A DNA stretch of 64,000 bases from assembly GCF_007991755.1 (NCBI RefSeq), contig NZ_BJYY01000012.1, positions 186,001 to 250,000 on the forward strand. Reading direction: 5' to 3'. Shown here piece by piece: positions 44,531-54,482 of this stretch. The stretch is from Cellulomonas aerilata (GTDB lineage Bacteria > Actinomycetota > Actinomycetes > Actinomycetales > Cellulomonadaceae). Below the pieces are notes generated by a model. It was not told the origin of the DNA. It did not search any database and saw only the letters and a program-made list of their open reading frames with translations. Numbering within the stretch: position 1 is the stretch's first letter; every line of letters starts with the position of its first letter. A program made the position numbers and the translations under genes.

Positions 44531-47500
44531 CTAGCTCTTGTTCACCGCCGTGAACGTCACCTGGTCGAGCTGCAGGTCGAACGGCTGACCGTTGTCGGCG
44601 ATGAACCGCAGCTTGACGTTGCCCGCCGTGTCGACCAGCTTGACCGCCGCCGCGGGATCGACGTCGATCCTGGCCTCCGTCAGACCCTGCGTGGACGTGG
44701 TCAGCGCGCGCCAGGTGCTGGTCGACACGTCGTACCACTGGGTCCGCACCCTGGTGTTCGGCAGGGTGGTGGCCACCCGGGCCGTCAGGGTCATGCCCTG
44801 GGCCGCCCGCATGTCCGCCGGGACCGCCACCGTGGCGGTGACGTCCACCGTCGGCCGTCCGGAGACCGCCACGGAGCCCACGGCCAGCAGCTTGCCGTCG
44901 TCGGCCGTCGTCTCGGCGACGCCGCCGCGCGGCGTCCCCCCGCTGGTCACGGCCCACGCCGACGGGGCGAGGGCGGCCACCTTGCCCGTCCACGGCAGGT
45001 CGTAGACCGCCACGGTGGGCTTGGAGACGTTGCCGGCGGCGTCGACGGCGACCGCCGTCAGCGTCCGGTCGGCGGAGACCCGCACCGCGGCCGTGTACTG
45101 GATCCCGCCGGTCGCGGTCGGGACGGTCCCGTCCAGCGTGTAGCGGAGCGTGGCACCGGCCTCCGGGCTGGTGACGGTGATCGCCTCCGCCAGGGTCAGC
45201 TGCGCGCTGCCCTTGCTCAGCACCGGCGCCGGGGGCGGCGTCACGTCGCCCGTCGGGGTCGGCGTCGGGGTCGGGGTCGTGGGGGCGGTGGCCGTGCCGA
45301 TCCCGACCGCCAGGTCCACCCGGGCGCCGTCGGCGCTGAGGTCGACCGTCCGCTGCGCGCCGCCGACGACGGCGGTGCCGGCGGGCGCCACCACCTCGAC
45401 GGCGTAGGTGCCCTTGGCCGGCGAGAAGGACGCCGTGCCGTCGGCCGCCGTGGTCGTCGCCAGCACCTGCGTGCCCGAGGTGGTCAGCAGGCGGACCGAC
45501 ACGCCGCTCCGGCCGGTCTCGCCCGCGTCCCGGACACCGTCGGAGTCGGTGTCGGTGAACACCGCGATGCTCGCCGAGGTCCGCTCGAGCGGCTGCAGCG
45601 GGGTGTTGCCCGCCGTGAAGGGGTTGTCCTTCGCCAACCGGGCGGCGGGCGTGAACCCGGCCGCATCGGCCGGCTTGGGGTAGACCCGCGCCAGGCCCCA
45701 CACGCCGTCGGGCAGCGAGGCGCTGGTCGGCGAGGACCACAGGTGGTCCCCCGCCTTGGGCAGCCGGACGTGGGCGTTGACCGCCTTGCCGGTGCCGATG
45801 CCGCCCTGCACGCCGACGACGTCGCTGCGGGTGTCGTTCGGCTCCGAGCGCCACGAGGCGCCGTCCAGCGCGAAGCCCATCTGACGCGGGCGGTTCCCGC
45901 CCAGGACGCGCATCCGGAGCTGGTCGCCCTCGTAGGCACGGGCGATCGGGGTCGCCGGGTCGCCGTAGAACTCCGAGCTGAAGGCCAGCGCCCACTGCGT
46001 GGAGGAGGCGCCGGTCGCGATCGCGCCGGGAGCGGCGCCCAGGCGGCGGTGGAGCGGGGCGCTGGTGTAGTTGACGCCCTTCTCACCGGCGTCCTCGAGC
46101 TCCTCCTCGGTGATGCCGGCCTCGACGTCCTCGGGGTCCGGGGGCAGCTGCTTGTCCTGCACCTGGGCGCCGGAGGGCGTGCGCAGGTTGAGGCCGTCCT
46201 GGTAGACGAGCGTCATCTCGCGGAAGTCCTCCTCCCCCGGGACCCGGATGTCGGCCGCGGCGCCGCTGCGGATCGCCGCACCGGTGGCCGGGTCGTGGTA
46301 GCTCGCGCCCTGCGGCTCGACCACCAGGGCGGCAGCCAGGCCGTGCTGGCGGTGACCACGCACGTCGCCGTAGTCGAGGATGTTGGTCGCACCGAGCTCG
46401 GTGTCGGCGAACCACTCGTAGCTGACCGTCTGGTTGATGCCGGCGGTGGAGTCGGGGTTGAAGCCGACCGCGGCGCCGTCGGAGAGGCGGACGTCGTGGC
46501 GCAGCAGCTGCGGGTGCATCGACACCCGGGTCCCCATCTTCGTGCCGGCGGCGGGCTCGAGGACCATCGCCGGGTCACCGTCCACGCCGTTGACGTAGGT
46601 GCCGTAGGTGGACGTCAGCGCGTTCTTCAGGCTGACCTTGACGCAGTCGCCCGCGTTGGCGCGGATGACCAGCGGCTCGGCCTTCTTGGCGCCCGAGCGG
46701 ACCGCCGCCTCGTCCTCGGCCAGCACGTACAGCAGGCCCTGGGGGTCGTGGTCGCCGAACTCGTTGTAGACCAGGTCCTTCTGCATCGCGACGACGTTGT
46801 AGGCCTTCACCGGCGCCGTCGACGGGCAGGTGATGCCGGGGGTCGCCGCGCGCGGCGGGGCGAGCAGGGACTTGGGGGCGGGCAGCGCCGTGCCCGTCCC
46901 GGTGGCCGGGTTGTCGGGCAGGCTCCGCACACCCGCGACGGCCTTGCCGTGGACGCGCATGATGCCCCACATGCCGTTCCAGAGGTCGTCGATGCTGGTG
47001 CCGCCGTACAGGTAGTCCCCGCGGCACGGCGTCGCCGTGGAGCTGCAGTCGAAGCCGGGCAGCTCGGCGTTGAACGCCTCGGAGATGCCGATGGTCTGCG
47101 CGCTCACCAGCGGCGAGCCCGTGTCGTCCGGCTCCTCGCGCCACCGCAGCCCGTGCACCTGGAACAGGTGCTGCTCCTCCTGCGAGCCCTGGATGACCCG
47201 CAGCTTGATGTTGTCGCGGGCGTAGCCCTGCAGCAGCGGCGTCATCGGGTCACCGAAGACGTAGGAGCTGAACCGGTGCGCCGGGTCGACCGCCTGGCCG
47301 TTGAAGGTCTTGCGCTCGCTCAGCGGGGCGTTGCGGTAGTTGATCGCGAAGGTGCCGGGGTCGGCGCTCGGGTAGTGCTCCGGCGCGCCGGGCGCCTCGA
47401 CGACGTCCGCGGGGTTCTTGGGGTTCCCGCCCTTCTTGACCAGCGGGACGAAGTCGGCGATGGCGATGCCGGCCTCGCGGTAGTCGTCGTTGGCGCCGGG

Positions 47501-50377
47501 GCCGACCACGTCGACCTGCTCGCCGACGGCCGTGCCGACGCAGCGCGTGCCGCAGGGGGTGCCGTTGGCCGAGGAGTTGATCGGCTGCAGGAACGCGCCC
47601 GTCTTGGGGTCGCGGACGTCGAAGCCGCGGGGCTCGACGATCAGGGCGCCGAACTGGCCGTGGTTCTGCACCAGGGCGGCGAAGTGGTGGTCGTGCGTGA
47701 ACACGGTGCGCAGCTCGTAGTCGGCGAACCAGCGCTCGTGGATGGTCTGGCCCACCATGCCGCTGGAGTCGGCGGGCGGGGTCCAGGACGCCAGCTGCGG
47801 GATGCGGCAGCCGGTGCTCTCGCCGCCGTAGAACTGCGCACCCGCCGTGCAGGTGACGCCGCCGCTCGCCTGCTGGGCGGTCAGCGCGGCCTGGTCCTTG
47901 GTGAACGCGGCCTGCTGGTAGTTCCAGCCGTTGGAGCCGCCGTCGGACGCCGTGACGTCGAACTTCACCAGGTGGATGTGCCCGCCGGCCATGTTCGTCT
48001 GGGTCAGCTGCTGGAAGGCGTCGCCGCCGGTCCAGTTGGGCGCCATGTTGGTCAGGGAGAAGTCGATGCAGTCACCCGCGTTGACCCGGATGAACAGCGG
48101 CTCGGCCTTCTTGGTGCCGGCGAGGATGGCCGGGACGTCCTTGGTGAGCACCATGAACCGCGCCTGGGGGTCGTGGTGGCCGGCCTCGTTGTAGACGAGG
48201 TCGCGCTGCAGGACGGTCACGTCGTAGTCCACGACGCGGGCACCGCTGGGGCAGGGGTTCGCGTAGGGAGCGCCGGCCGGGGCCTTGGCCGCGTCGCCGC
48301 CGTTGCGCAGGGCCATCACGGCCTTCTCGGCGGCCAGCTTCGTCGCGTCGATCGCCTTCCCGGCGACCAGGCGGGGCGCCGGGCGCTCGGTTCCGTCGGC
48401 GCCGGCCTCGGTGATGGAGCCGGGGGGCTGGGGCGCGCGCCACCCGAAGGTGCCGGGGATCATGCCGGGGAAGCCGGGGTTGTCGGCGGTGGCCGGGGGC
48501 GGGACGGGGCCGCCGGTCAGGGGCTTGAGCGGGCGGACGTTGACACCGTCCGGGGTTGCGGTGGTCCCGTCCAGCGCGACGTCGTGGACCCGGAGCAGAG
48601 CCCAGAAGCCCTCGGCGAAGTGCGGGTACAGGTGGCAGTGGAAGATCGAGTCGCCGAAGGTCTTGTTCTGCGAGCCGGACCCGTACAGCAGGTCGGCGGT
48701 GTACGCCTCGCCCGGGCCGTAGCTCTGGGAGTCGATCGTGCTGGACTCGGGCTTCGCGTCCGGCCCGTCGCCGGTGACGGCGTTGTCGCGGGCGTCGGCC
48801 AGCCACTGGTGGGCGTGCAGGTGGAAGACGTGGGTCTCCTTCACGCCGGAGAGGCCGAAGCGGATCTTGGTCGGGTCCCCGGTGTAGGAGTGGAAGACGT
48901 TGGACACGAAGCAGGACTCGGGCAGGCCGCAGTCCTCGGACTCCTGGTTGGCCTTCACGCCGTCGCCGGTGGGCAGCCACGGTCCGGGTCCGCTCGCGAG
49001 CTTGATCAGCGCCGGGTCGCCGTACGGCCACGAGGAGAGCCAGGTCTCCTCGCCCAGGCAGTCCGGGCACGCCCTGGCCTCGCGGTCCTCCATCGGCTCG
49101 GAGCCGTAGTTGAAGCCCATGCCGATGCCGCTGATCTCGTCCTGCGCGAGCTGGACGCTCTCCCGGAACGCGGGCGCACCCGGCGGGTAGATGTCGGCCT
49201 CGACGTAGAGCTCGCCGCTCTGCTTCGCCGCGGCGGTGTAGACGGAGGTCGGCGAGCCGTTGCCGGAGAGGATCGCGCCGCTGCGCGGGTCCTTCCACAC
49301 CGAGCCGGCGGGCTCGACCGCGATCGCGCCGTACAGGCCGACGCCGCGCGAGCCGCCGTCGTGCTCGCCGCCGGCCGGGGTCGCCATGTCCTGGAAGAGG
49401 AACAGGCCCTCCTGCGCCGGGACCTTCCAGTAGTAGTCGACCGACTGGCCGATCGCGACGGTCGGGTCGGTCGAGTCGGCGTCGAAGCCGACCTGGACGC
49501 CACCGCTCCTGGCGACGTCGACGACCATGCCGGTCGCCTGGATGCCGACGCGCGGGTTGGCGGGCAGGCCGTGCGCGCTGCCGCTGGACAGCTTGTTGGT
49601 CAGGGTGACCTTCACGCACTCGCCCTCGTTGGCGCGCAGCACGAGCGGGCGCGGACGCAGGCGGCGGTTCTCGGCGGCGTCGGCGGGCAGGGCACGGTTG
49701 ATCGGGGTGGACCAGTTCTTGGTGGCGGCCAGGTCCTGCTCGAGCACGAAGATCCGCGCGCTGGGCAGGGTCTTGCCCCAGCGGTTGAAGGGCAGGTCCA
49801 CCGTGGCCGCGGCGACGCTGTAGCTGCGCTGCTCGGCGCCGGCGGTGCACGGCGCGGCCGTGGCGGGCGGCAGGGCCGCACCCGCGGCGGTCTGCGCCGG
49901 CACGGTCAGGCCCGCGCCCACGACGGCGGCGGCGAGGACGGCGCCCACCGTGCGGCGCAGCCGGCCGGACCGGGCCGGGCGGCCGGCGCGGGCCGCGAGC
50001 GCGGCGGCGGCGGTCAGCACGAGCAGCGCGGCACCGGCCTGCACCGGCAGCTGCGCGAGGGCGGCCGCGACGCCGGCGGTGCCGTGCGAGGCGGTCGCCA
50101 GGGACCAGGCGGCGCCGACGACGACGACGGCGACCGCTCCGGCGAGTCCGGACCGCCAGGCGGCGACCGGGTCACCGGACGACCGGCGCCCGGTGACGGC
50201 GGCGGCCGCCGCGACAGCGGCGACGGCGACCGGGACGGCGGTGAGGAGCGAGGACGACCGGCCACCGGCCGGGGCGAGCGCGATCAGGACGGCGACCAGG
50301 GTGGCGGCGGAGGCCACGAAGGTGACGGTGCTGCGGGCGGCGGTGCGTCCCACGCTCGCACGGTCCTTGCTCGGCAT
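44531..50377 (-). CDS. Giant triple-repeat, membrane-anchored multicopper oxidase
   Basis: A 1,948-residue protein. Residues 1-165 contain about five hydrophobic segments. Three homologous cupredoxin-rich repeats follow, opening near 184 (SYSVAAATVDLPFNRWG), 716 (YDVTVLQRDLVYNEAGHHDP) and 1194 (YNVVAMQKDLVYNEFGDHDP). Only the first has a full copper-site set: HVFHLHAHQW near 517 and HCHLYPHFAEGFW near 580. The second keeps GGHIHLV and FTHDHHFAALVQNHGQFG; the third only GHRQHG. Then come an SdrD/B-type domain (~1600-1680, FTDTDSDGVRDAGETG), a TPTPTPTP linker, a chitobiase-like domain (TLRYTLDGTVPTAT, ~1731-1790) and a beta-rich tail. Bacterial Mn(II) oxidases such as MnxG are also large MCOs; oxidase activity on metals is inference. 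Confidence 0.85.
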   Translation of the reverse strand: MPSKDRASVGRTAARSTVTFVASAATLVAVLIALAPAGGRSSSLLTAVPVAVAAVAAAAAVTGRRSSGDPVAAWRSGLAGAVAVVVVGAAWSLATASHGTAGVAAALAQLPVQAGAALLVLTAAAALAARAGRPARSGRLRRTVGAVLAAAVVGAGLTVPAQTAAGAALPPATAAPCTAGAEQRSYSVAAATVDLPFNRWGKTLPSARIFVLEQDLAATKNWSTPINRALPADAAENRRLRPRPLVLRANEGECVKVTLTNKLSSGSAHGLPANPRVGIQATGMVVDVARSGGVQVGFDADSTDPTVAIGQSVDYYWKVPAQEGLFLFQDMATPAGGEHDGGSRGVGLYGAIAVEPAGSVWKDPRSGAILSGNGSPTSVYTAAAKQSGELYVEADIYPPGAPAFRESVQLAQDEISGIGMGFNYGSEPMEDREARACPDCLGEETWLSSWPYGDPALIKLASGPGPWLPTGDGVKANQESEDCGLPESCFVSNVFHSYTGDPTKIRFGLSGVKETHVFHLHAHQWLADARDNAVTGDGPDAKPESSTIDSQSYGPGEAYTADLLYGSGSQNKTFGDSIFHCHLYPHFAEGFWALLRVHDVALDGTTATPDGVNVRPLKPLTGGPVPPPATADNPGFPGMIPGTFGWRAPQPPGSITEAGADGTERPAPRLVAGKAIDATKLAAEKAVMALRNGGDAAKAPAGAPYANPCPSGARVVDYDVTVLQRDLVYNEAGHHDPQARFMVLTKDVPAILAGTKKAEPLFIRVNAGDCIDFSLTNMAPNWTGGDAFQQLTQTNMAGGHIHLVKFDVTASDGGSNGWNYQQAAFTKDQAALTAQQASGGVTCTAGAQFYGGESTGCRIPQLASWTPPADSSGMVGQTIHERWFADYELRTVFTHDHHFAALVQNHGQFGALIVEPRGFDVRDPKTGAFLQPINSSANGTPCGTRCVGTAVGEQVDVVGPGANDDYREAGIAIADFVPLVKKGGNPKNPADVVEAPGAPEHYPSADPGTFAINYRNAPLSERKTFNGQAVDPAHRFSSYVFGDPMTPLLQGYARDNIKLRVIQGSQEEQHLFQVHGLRWREEPDDTGSPLVSAQTIGISEAFNAELPGFDCSSTATPCRGDYLYGGTSIDDLWNGMWGIMRVHGKAVAGVRSLPDNPATGTGTALPAPKSLLAPPRAATPGITCPSTAPVKAYNVVAMQKDLVYNEFGDHDPQGLLYVLAEDEAAVRSGAKKAEPLVIRANAGDCVKVSLKNALTSTYGTYVNGVDGDPAMVLEPAAGTKMGTRVSMHPQLLRHDVRLSDGAAVGFNPDSTAGINQTVSYEWFADTELGATNILDYGDVRGHRQHGLAAALVVEPQGASYHDPATGAAIRSGAAADIRVPGEEDFREMTLVYQDGLNLRTPSGAQVQDKQLPPDPEDVEAGITEEELEDAGEKGVNYTSAPLHRRLGAAPGAIATGASSTQWALAFSSEFYGDPATPIARAYEGDQLRMRVLGGNRPRQMGFALDGASWRSEPNDTRSDVVGVQGGIGTGKAVNAHVRLPKAGDHLWSSPTSASLPDGVWGLARVYPKPADAAGFTPAARLAKDNPFTAGNTPLQPLERTSASIAVFTDTDSDGVRDAGETGRSGVSVRLLTTSGTQVLATTTAADGTASFSPAKGTYAVEVVAPAGTAVVGGAQRTVDLSADGARVDLAVGIGTATAPTTPTPTPTPTGDVTPPPAPVLSKGSAQLTLAEAITVTSPEAGATLRYTLDGTVPTATGGIQYTAAVRVSADRTLTAVAVDAAGNVSKPTVAVYDLPWTGKVAALAPSAWAVTSGGTPRGGVAETTADDGKLLAVGSVAVSGRPTVDVTATVAVPADMRAAQGMTLTARVATTLPNTRVRTQWYDVSTSTWRALTTSTQGLTEARIDVDPAAAVKLVDTAGNVKLRFIADNGQPFDLQLDQVTFTAVNKS

Positions 50378-50461
50378 ATCGGCTCCTGTCAGTCGCTGTC
50401 ACCGGGGCATCGGGCGATCCGGGTCACGGTCGTCCGGTGATGCTCACCCTGCGGGACGCGC

Positions 50462-50478
50462 GTCAACGCGACGTCAAC
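50462..50478 (-). promoter_or_regulatory. Tandem operator site D upstream of the giant oxidase
   Basis: Minus-strand GTTGACGTCGCGTTGAC: two GTTGAC units 11 bases apart, continuing CGCGTCCCG much as site C continues ACCCGTCCCG. It lies 85 bases before the oxidase start. Confidence 0.6.
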
Positions 50479-50569
50479 AGCGCTCCGGGCGGCCCAGTGA
50501 CGGGTCCAGCGCCCGGGTGGGACCGGCCGGGCGCAGGAGCGCACAGCCGTCGCGGGCCGGCGGCCCGCG

Positions 50570-52144
50570 TCAGATCCCGAGCTGGTAGACGCCCCAGTAC
50601 GCCAGCGTGACCAGCAGCACGAGCGAGCCCCCGGCCAGGGCACCGAACCCGATCCAGGCCAGCGCCCCGCGGCCCACCCGTACCAGGGGGTCGCGGTGGG
50701 CGTCGCGCACACGCGTCGCGAGCACGGCGGCGACCACGACGGCCGCGAGGCCGAGCAGCCGGACGCCGAGCCAGCCGCCCTGGACCACCCAGGCGTTGCG
50801 CTCGTAGTCGAGGGCCAGCCGCGCCACCGCGACCAGGTAGCCGACCAGCGCCGCCACGGTCGCGACCGTGGTGGCCGCCAGGCCCAGCAGTGGCACCGTC
50901 AGCCCGGGCGCGAGCCCCCAGCCGCGTCGGCGCAACAGGCGCACGCCGACCAGCGCGAGACCACCGGCCACGACGCCCCCGGCGCCGGTCATCACGACAG
51001 CCAGGACGCCGTCGACGGTCCCGAACCACCGCGGGGTGGGCAGCGGGTCGGCGCGGAAGGTCTGGTGGGGCTGGTCCCCGGCGATGCGCGGCGACGCCGT
51101 CCCGGTCGCCGGGAGCCCCCGGATCCAGTCCGCCAGGTCCCGGACGAAGTCCGCCGCCACCGTCCGGTCGATCCGGATGCCGTGGTCGGCCCCGGCGTAG
51201 TACCGCACGGTCAGCGCGTCGTTGCCGGCGACCGCCAGGTCGGCGCGCATCTGCTGCGGCCCCTGCACGATCGGCATCGAGGAGTCCAGGGTGCCGTACG
51301 CCATCAGCACCGGCTGGGTGGTGCGCCGCTGGTAGGGGGCGGCGTCGAAGTCGGCGTAGTCGAACGTCTCCCCGGGGAACTCCAGCCCGACCGCGCGCGG
51401 GATGGCGCGGAACACGCCGTGCGGCACGTCGGTGTTGCGCAGGTAGGAGTCGGCAGCGAACGCGGCCTGCTGCCGAGGCGGGACCACCGGCGCCGAGACC
51501 AGGACGCTGAACGCAATCCCGGGGTGATCGGCCGTCATGACGGGGACGACCCAGGCGCCCTCGCTCTCGCCGTAGACGCCGACGCGGCCGGGGTCCACAC
51601 CCGGCCACCTCCGGAGCACCTCGACGGAGCGGTGGTAGTCGGCCGCCATCGCCGGGTAGTCGCGGCTGACGGTGGTGTAGGTGTCCAGGCGCTTGTCGGG
51701 GACCAGGGTCACGATCCCGGCGGTGGCGAGGTCGTGCGCCTGCGTCCGGAACGCCCGGGTGAACTTGCCCGTCCCGGCACCGTGCACGAACACGAGGCCG
51801 TCGAGGTCCTCCCCCGCGCCGACGGGCTCGGTGATCTGCGCCTGGACGACGGCGCCGTCCAGCTGCACGTCCACGACGTGCGTCTCGACCTCGTAGGTGC
51901 CGACCGGTGCCGCGCCGGCGACGTCCGTGGGGGCCGCGGAGCCGTCGCCGGGAGCACCCTCGCCGGCGGCGCCGGTCGTGGGCGCGGACGTGGCGGCCGG
52001 GGGCACGGTGATGGCCGTCGACGCCGACTCCACGGCGGGCACGTCGGTCAGCGGGGCCGGGTTCCAGGACGGACCCGTCGCCGCGCCCAGCACCGCCAGG
52101 ACGATGACGCCGGCCACGGAGCCGGCCGCGGTCCTCAGCAGCAC
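50570..52144 (-). CDS. Alpha/beta hydrolase with C-terminal membrane domain
   Basis: A 524-residue protein. After an N-terminal hydrophobic anchor and a Pro/Ala/Thr-rich linker (about 30-85) comes an alpha/beta hydrolase domain: oxyanion-hole region VFVHGAGTGK, nucleophile Ser in YGESEGAW near 195, acid Asp in YGTLDSSMP and His in GADHGI near 320. The last 150 residues hold four transmembrane helices. The catalytic domain should face outside the membrane. Closest in style to BAAT/dienelactone-hydrolase-like esterases; the substrate is unknown. GTG at 52144 is the assumed start. Confidence 0.85.
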   Translation of the reverse strand: MLLRTAAGSVAGVIVLAVLGAATGPSWNPAPLTDVPAVESASTAITVPPAATSAPTTGAAGEGAPGDGSAAPTDVAGAAPVGTYEVETHVVDVQLDGAVVQAQITEPVGAGEDLDGLVFVHGAGTGKFTRAFRTQAHDLATAGIVTLVPDKRLDTYTTVSRDYPAMAADYHRSVEVLRRWPGVDPGRVGVYGESEGAWVVPVMTADHPGIAFSVLVSAPVVPPRQQAAFAADSYLRNTDVPHGVFRAIPRAVGLEFPGETFDYADFDAAPYQRRTTQPVLMAYGTLDSSMPIVQGPQQMRADLAVAGNDALTVRYYAGADHGIRIDRTVAADFVRDLADWIRGLPATGTASPRIAGDQPHQTFRADPLPTPRWFGTVDGVLAVVMTGAGGVVAGGLALVGVRLLRRRGWGLAPGLTVPLLGLAATTVATVAALVGYLVAVARLALDYERNAWVVQGGWLGVRLLGLAAVVVAAVLATRVRDAHRDPLVRVGRGALAWIGFGALAGGSLVLLVTLAYWGVYQLGI

Positions 52145-52293
52145 GGCCAGATCCTAGGCGCTGCGGACCCGGTGCCCGGGGCGCCGCGCACGTCCGCACC
52201 GCGGCCGGACTGGCCTCCACCGGCCTCGACCGGCCCTGCCCGGCCCTGCCGGCCCCGAGGCGCCCGGCGCGCGGGCGGGACCGGCGCCGGCGG

Positions 52294-53199
52294 TCAGAAG
52301 CCGAGCCGGCCGAGCTGCTTGGGGTCGCGCTGCCAGTCCTTGGCGACCTTGACGTGCAGGTCGAGGAAGATCCGGGTCCCCAGCAGCGCCTCGATGCCCT
52401 GACGGGCCTGGGTGCCCACGGCCCGCAGCCGCTCGCCGCCCTTGCCGATGATGATGGCCTTCTGGCTGTCCCGCTCCACGAACAGGTTGACGCGCACGTC
52501 CAGCATGGGCGGGCGTCCGTCGGAGCCCGACCCCTCGCGCGGCACGATCTCGTCGACGACGACGGCCAGCGAGTGCGGCAGCTCGTCGCGCACACCCTCC
52601 AGGGCCGCCTCGCGGACGAGCTCGGCGACCATGACGGTCTCCGGCTCGTCGGTCAGCTCGCCGTCCGGGTACAGCGCCGGACCGGGCGGCAGGTGCCCGA
52701 TCACCACGTCGACGAGCACGTCGACCTGGTAGCCCTCGACCGCGGAGACCGGGACGATGTCGGCCCACTCGCCGAGCTGGCTGACCATGAGCAGGTGCTC
52801 GGCGAGCCGGCCCCGGCCGACGACGTCGGACTTGGTCACGACCGCGATGACCGGCACCTCCAGGCGAGCGAGCTCCGCGGCGATGAACCGGTCGCCGGGG
52901 CCGACCTTCTGGTCGGCCGGCAGGCAGAACAGCACGACGTCGACCTCGCTGAGGGTGTCGCGCACGAGGTCGTTGAGCCGCTCGCCCAGCAGCGTGCGGG
53001 GGCGGTGCAACCCGGGGGTGTCGACGAGGACCAGCTGGGCGTCCTCGCGGTGCACGATGCCGCGGATGGTGTGCCGCGTGGTCTGCGGCCGACCGGACGT
53101 GATCGCGACCTTCTGCCCCACCAGGGCGTTGGTCAGCGTGGACTTGCCGGCGTTGGGTCGCCCGACGACGCAGGCGAACCCCGATCGGAACTCGGTCAT
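52294..53199 (-). CDS. era: GTPase Era
   Basis: A 301-residue GTPase needed for 16S rRNA maturation and 30S assembly. G1 is GRPNAGKST (13-21), with the switch region TTRHTIRGI, G3 DTPG, G4 TKSD and a C-terminal KH domain with IIIGKGGERLRAVG. It overlaps the upstream CBS-protein gene by 4 bases, part of the conserved ybeY-era run. Confidence 0.97.
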   Translation of the reverse strand: MTEFRSGFACVVGRPNAGKSTLTNALVGQKVAITSGRPQTTRHTIRGIVHREDAQLVLVDTPGLHRPRTLLGERLNDLVRDTLSEVDVVLFCLPADQKVGPGDRFIAAELARLEVPVIAVVTKSDVVGRGRLAEHLLMVSQLGEWADIVPVSAVEGYQVDVLVDVVIGHLPPGPALYPDGELTDEPETVMVAELVREAALEGVRDELPHSLAVVVDEIVPREGSGSDGRPPMLDVRVNLFVERDSQKAIIIGKGGERLRAVGTQARQGIEALLGTRIFLDLHVKVAKDWQRDPKQLGRLGF

Positions 53200-54482
53200 C
53201 GGGTGGCTCCAGGGGCGTTCTCGGCGATGGTCTCGTCCTCGTGCTCGTCCTCGCTGACGGCGAGGCGCACGAGCAGGGTCGCGAGCTGCTTGCGGCGTCC
53301 CTCGACGCGCTCGGCGGTCAGGTGCAGGCCGTGGATCTCGCCGGCCGACCCGGGCAGCGGCACCTTGCCGAGCGCCTTGGCGAGCAGGCCGCCGGCGGTG
53401 TCGACCTCGTCGTCGTCCAGGTCGAGGTCGAACAGCTCGCCGACCTCGTCCACGGGCAACCGGGCCGGGACCCGGAACGTCCCGTCCCCGAGGTCCTCCA
53501 CCTCGGGCCCGCTGCGGTCGTGCTCGTCGGTCAGCTCCCCGACGATCTCCTCGAGGGCGTCCTCGATGGTGACCAGCCCGGCGATGCCGCCGTACTCGTC
53601 GACCACGAGCGCGATGTGCGAGGACGCCGCCTGCATCTCGCGCAGCAGGTCGTCGACCGGCTTGGACTCCGGCACGAACACCGCCGGCCGGGTCAGGTTG
53701 GTGACCGGGTCACCCGCGGACTCCGGGACGTCCTGCAGGCGGCGGATGACGTCCTTGAGGTACAGCACCCCGCGCAGGTCGTCGACGGAGGTGCCGACCA
53801 CCGGCACGCGGGAGTACCCCGAGCGCAGCATGAGGGACATCGCCTTGCGCAGCGGCGTCGTCGAGTCGGCCGTGATCATCTCCGTGCGGGGCACCATGAC
53901 CTCGCGCGTGAGGGTGTCGCCGAGCTCGAACACCGAGCGGAACATCTCCCGCTCCTCGTCCTGGAGGCCCTCGGACTCGCTGACCCGGTCGACCATGTCG
54001 CGCAGCTCGTCCTCGTCGACCTCGCCGGTGCGCCGGACCTCCGGGGCGAGCCGCCCGATCGGCAGCCGGCTGACCAGCGTGAGCAGGCCGGACAGCAGGG
54101 TCAGCACCCGCACGGGGTGGCGGCGGCCCAGGGTGCGCGGGCTGATCCGCACCAGCACGAGCGCGACGACGCAGGAGACCAGCACCGACAGCAGCAGCAC
54201 GAGCCACCAGGGCAGGTCGCCGTCGGTGAACGACAGGGTGAGGCACGCGGTGGCGCCCATCTCGGCGATGAGGCGGACGAACGCCAGCGAGGCGGCGGTG
54301 TGCAGCGGCTCCTCGGTCAGGCGGCGCACGCGTGCGGCGTGCGGGTGCCCGTGGGTGACGAGCTCGCTGACCGCCGCGCGGGTCGCCTGCACGACGGCGG
54401 CCTCGCCGGCGCTGAGCAGCGCGGCGAGCCCGAAGCCGAACGCGGCGACGGTGACCAGGAGGCCGACGGGGATCTCGTTCAT
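53196..54482 (-). CDS. CNNM/CorC-family CBS-domain membrane protein
   Basis: A 428-residue protein with an N-terminal DUF21 membrane region of about four helices, a paired CBS domain ([20 protein letters not shown] through [20 protein letters not shown]) and a C-terminal CorC/HlyC transporter-associated domain. The family is linked to Mg/Co efflux; older names call it hemolysin. ATG 54482 overlaps the ybeY stop as ATGA; upstream in-frame sequence is ybeY in another frame. Confidence 0.93.
   Translation of the reverse strand: MNEIPVGLLVTVAAFGFGLAALLSAGEAAVVQATRAAVSELVTHGHPHAARVRRLTEEPLHTAASLAFVRLIAEMGATACLTLSFTDGDLPWWLVLLLSVLVSCVVALVLVRISPRTLGRRHPVRVLTLLSGLLTLVSRLPIGRLAPEVRRTGEVDEDELRDMVDRVSESEGLQDEEREMFRSVFELGDTLTREVMVPRTEMITADSTTPLRKAMSLMLRSGYSRVPVVGTSVDDLRGVLYLKDVIRRLQDVPESAGDPVTNLTRPAVFVPESKPVDDLLREMQAASSHIALVVDEYGGIAGLVTIEDALEEIVGELTDEHDRSGPEVEDLGDGTFRVPARLPVDEVGELFDLDLDDDEVDTAGGLLAKALGKVPLPGSAGEIHGLHLTAERVEGRRKQLATLLVRLAVSEDEHEDETIAENAPGATR

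Noticed and set aside
42899-50440. A 2,513-codon open frame on the plus strand opposite the giant oxidase and CopD genes
   Set aside because: It has no domain, is rich in Arg/Gly/Val-type shadow composition and mirrors the high third-position GC of the real minus-strand genes. The minus-strand frames carry clear cupredoxin and CopD motifs.
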